A stretch of 64,000 nucleotides of DNA from Ophthalmolycus amberensis. Lineage: Eukaryota; Chordata; Actinopteri; Perciformes; Zoarcidae. The translations under genes were made by a program, and so were the position numbers. Below are positions 61,101 through 64,000 of this stretch, in pieces; position 1 is the first letter of the stretch, and each line of letters opens with the position of its first letter. The stretch spans positions 1 to 64,000 of the forward strand of contig JAFEUB010000921.1 in the NCBI GenBank assembly GCA_024529925.1. The letters are read 5' to 3'. The notes under the pieces were generated by a model. The model made no database searches, was not told the DNA's origin, and saw only the letters and a list, made by a program, of their open reading frames with translations.

Positions 61101-64000
61101 AATCCACTTTTGGCCTCCTCTCTGCCTGAAACGCACTTTAAGAGCATAAAAATTGAAAATGCCAGTAAAGTGCTGAAAGTTGCAGATATTCATGAAAATG
61201 ACATCAGACTGTGAAATCAACTATCCTGAGCCACTTTTCTGAAGAAAATCTTTGAAACTATGTGGATTTCACAAAATCCACTTTTGGCCTCCTCTCTGCC
61301 TGAAACGCACTTTAAGAGCATAAAAAATTGAAAATGCCAGTAAAGTGCTGAAAGTTGCAGATATTCATGAAAATGACATCAGACTGTGAAATCAACTATC
61401 CTGAGCCACTTTTCTGAAGAAAATCTTTGAAACTATGTGGATTTCACAAAATCCACTTTTGGCCTCCTCTCTGCCTGAAACGCACTTTAAGAGCATAAAA
61501 AATTGAAAATGCCAGTAAAGTGCTGAAAGTTGCAGATATTCATGAAAATGACATCAGACTGTGAAATCAACTATCCTGAGCCACTTTTCTGAAGAAAATC
61601 TTTGAAACTATGTGGATTTCACAAAATCCACTTTTGGCCTCCTCTCTGCCTGAAACGCACTTTAAGAGCATAAAAATTGAAAATGCCAGTAAAGTGCTGA
61701 AAGTTGCAGATATTCATGAAAATGACATCAGACTGTGAAATCAACTATCCTGAGCCACTTTTCTGAAGAAAATCTTTGAAACTATGTGGATTTCACAAAA
61801 TCCACTTTTGGCCTCCTCTCTGCCTGAAACGCACTTTAAGAGCATAAAAAATTGAAAATGCCAGTAAAGTGCTGAAAGTTGCAGATATTCATGAAAATGA
61901 CATCAGACTGTGAAATCAACTATCCTGAGCCACTTTTCTGAAGAAAATCTTTGAAACTATGTGGATTTCACAAAATCCACTTTTGGCCTCCTCTCTGCCT
62001 GAAACGCACTTTAAGAGCATAAAAATTGAAAATGCCAGTAAAGTGCTGAAAGTTGCAGATATTCATGAAAATGACATCAGACTGTGAAATCAACTATCCT
62101 GAGCCACTTTTCTGAAGAAAATCTTTGAAACTATGTGGATTTCACAAAATCCACTTTTGGCCTCCTCTCTGCCTGAAACGCACTTTAAGAGCATAAAAAA
62201 TTGAAAATGCCAGTAAAGTGCTGAAAGTTGCAGATATTCATGAAAATGACATCAGACTGTGAAATCAACTATCCTGAGCCACTTTTCTGAAGAAAATCTT
62301 TGAAACTATGTGGATTTCACAAAATCCACTTTTGGCCTCCTCTCTGCCTGAAACGCACTTTAAGAGCATAAAAAATTGAAAATGCCAGTAAAGTGCTGAA
62401 AGTTGCAGATATTCATGAAAATGACATCAGACTGTGAAATCAACTATCCTGAGCCACTTTTCTGAAGAAAATCTTTGAAACTATGTGGATTTCACAAAAT
62501 CCACTTTTGGCCTCCTCTCTGCCTGAAACGCACTTTAAGAGCATAAAAATTGAAAATGCCAGTAAAGTGCTGAAAGTTGCAGATATTCATGAAAATGACA
62601 TCAGACTGTGAAATCAACTATCCTGAGCCACTTTTCTGAAGAAAATCTTTGAAACTATGTGGATTTCACAAAATCCACTTTTGGCCTCCTCTCTGCCTGA
62701 AACGCACTTTAAGAGCATAAAAAATTGAAAATGCCAGTAAAGTGCTGAAAGTTGCAGATATTCATGAAAATGACATCAGACTGTGAAATCAACTATCCTG
62801 AGCCACTTTTCTGAAGAAAATCTTTGAAACTATGTGGATTTCACAAAATCCACTTTTGGCCTCCTCTCTGCCTGAAACGCACTTTAAGAGCATAAAAATT
62901 TGAAAATGCCAGTAAAGTGCTGAAAGTTGCAGATATTCATGAAAATGACATCAGACTGTGAAATCAACTATCCTGAGCCACTTTTCTGAAGAAAATCTTT
63001 GAAACTATGTGGATTTCACAAAATCCACTTTTGGCCTCCTCTCTGCCTGAAACGCACTTTAAGAGCATAAAAATTTGAAAATGCCAGTAAAGTGCTGAAA
63101 GTTGCAGATATTCATGAAAATGACATCAGACTGTGAAATCAACTATCCTGAGCCACTTTTCTGAAGAAAATCTTTGAAACTATGTGGATTTCACAAAATC
63201 CACTTTTGGCCTCCTCTCTGCCTGAAACGCACTTTAAGAGCATAAAAATTTGAAAATGCCAGTAAAGTGCTGAAAGTTGCAGATATTCATGAAAATGACA
63301 TCAGACTGTGAAATCAACTATCCTGAGCCACTTTTCTGAAGAAAATCTTTGAAACTATGTGGATTTCACAAAATCCACTTTTGGCCTCCTCTCTGCCTGA
63401 AACGCACTTTAAGAGCATAAAAAATTGAAAATGCCAGTAAAGTGCTGAAAGTTGCAGATATTCATGAAAATGACATCAGACTGTGAAATCAACTATCCTG
63501 AGCCACTTTTCTGAAGAAAATCTTTGAAACTATGTGGATTTCACAAAATCCACTTTTGGCCTCCTCTCTGCCTGAAACGCACTTTAAGAGCATAAAAATT
63601 TGAAAATGCCAGTAAAGTGCTGAAAGTTGCAGATATTCATGAAAATGACATCAGACTGTGAAATCAACTATCCTGAGCCACTTTTCTGAAGAAAATCTTT
63701 GAAACTATGTGGATTTCACAAAATCCACTTTTGGCCTCCTCTCTGCCTGAAACGCACTTTAAGAGCATAAAAATTGAAAATGCCAGTAAAGTGCTGAAAG
63801 TTGCAGATATTCATGAAAATGACATCAGACTGTGAAATCAACTATCCTGAGCCACTTTTCTGAAGAAAATCTTTGAAACTATGTGGATTTCACAAAATCC
63901 ACTTTTGGCCTCCTCTCTGCCTGAAACGCACTTTAAGAGCATAAAAATTGAAAATGCCAGTAAAGTGCTGAAAGTTGCAGATATTCATGAAAATGACATC
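25097..64000 (-). repeat. ~175 bp satellite, right arm (~222 monomers, nearly uniform)
   Basis: The same satellite in reverse complement runs unbroken to the window end. Nearly all monomers are the AAATCCAC type. I saw none of the GTAAAC, TTTGTT, CCCC or ATGAAATCC variants common on the left. Monomers differ almost only in one run: A6T2, A5T3, A5T2 and, mainly before 29.8 kb, A5T4. From 30.2 kb on A6T2 is most common. The order of run types gave no clear higher-order period by eye. Uniformity suggests recent amplification. The array continues beyond the window. Confidence 0.95.
27730..30040 (-). other. Cluster of private one-base changes in the right arm
   Basis: Within this stretch single monomers carry isolated differences: an extra A near 28338, an extra T near 28724, an extra T at 29166, GAAAAGCAC near 29657, a missing A near 29706, T5 runs near 28621 and 29505, and a shortened CATAAAATTTGAAATG near 30028. 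Outside it I noticed just one (a missing T near 25544). This fits locally poorer consensus quality or a boundary between array segments. Confidence 0.6.

Noticed and set aside
16581..64000. CRISPR-like array of regularly spaced repeats
   Set aside because: Repeats are ~175 bp with no unique spacers and no cas genes; the whole unit is repeated, which is satellite structure.

Overview
The window looks like a repeat-dense, almost gene-free piece of a vertebrate nuclear chromosome. A teleost fish is my best guess, from the large tandem tRNA array next to a long satellite, but nothing in the sequence fixes the species. I see no bacterial genes, operons, CRISPR arrays or recognisable complete protein genes. 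The short open frames that recur every ~722 bp are by-products of the repeat.

Layout. (1) 1-604: unique flank with one possible minus-strand exon ending at a strong GTAAGT donor. (2) 605-16577: tandem array of a ~722 bp unit. Each full unit holds a plus-strand tRNA of the Asp family and a minus-strand tRNA of the Val family. They lie head to head across a 238 bp spacer whose midpoint is a dyad. I count 19 full-length Asp-type copies plus one 3' fragment, and 20 full-length Val-type copies. (3) 13926-15391: a 1466 bp TG...CA element flanked by GCAG duplications, probably a solo LTR. It is inserted in one unit and abuts a ~438 bp array deletion. (4) 16581-64000: about 47.4 kb of one AT-rich ~175 bp satellite. 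It runs in one orientation to 25096, then flips at a perfect 12 bp palindrome and runs in the opposite orientation to the window end. The left arm is heterogeneous and has a 527 bp three-monomer higher-order repeat. The right arm is nearly uniform and varies mainly in one A/T run.

The most interesting content is anticodon drift inside the tRNA array. Eleven of 19 Asp-body genes carry GTT (an Asn anticodon) instead of GTC. Six of 20 Val-body genes carry CAT (a Met anticodon); seven have CAC and seven TAC. The Asp and Val changes are the same substitution, C36 to T, and every Val-body CAT gene shares its unit with an Asp-body GTT gene. The GTT genes also lose C38, the DNMT2 methylation position of tRNA-Asp. 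Most units carry a 33 bp duplication giving a second T-arm/B-box and a second TTTT terminator. Expression and charging of these chimeric tRNAs cannot be judged from sequence alone.

The satellite inversion at 25096/25097 is the second point of interest. The arms have different monomer variants, so it is not a simple fold-back read artefact, but a scaffold misjoin remains possible.
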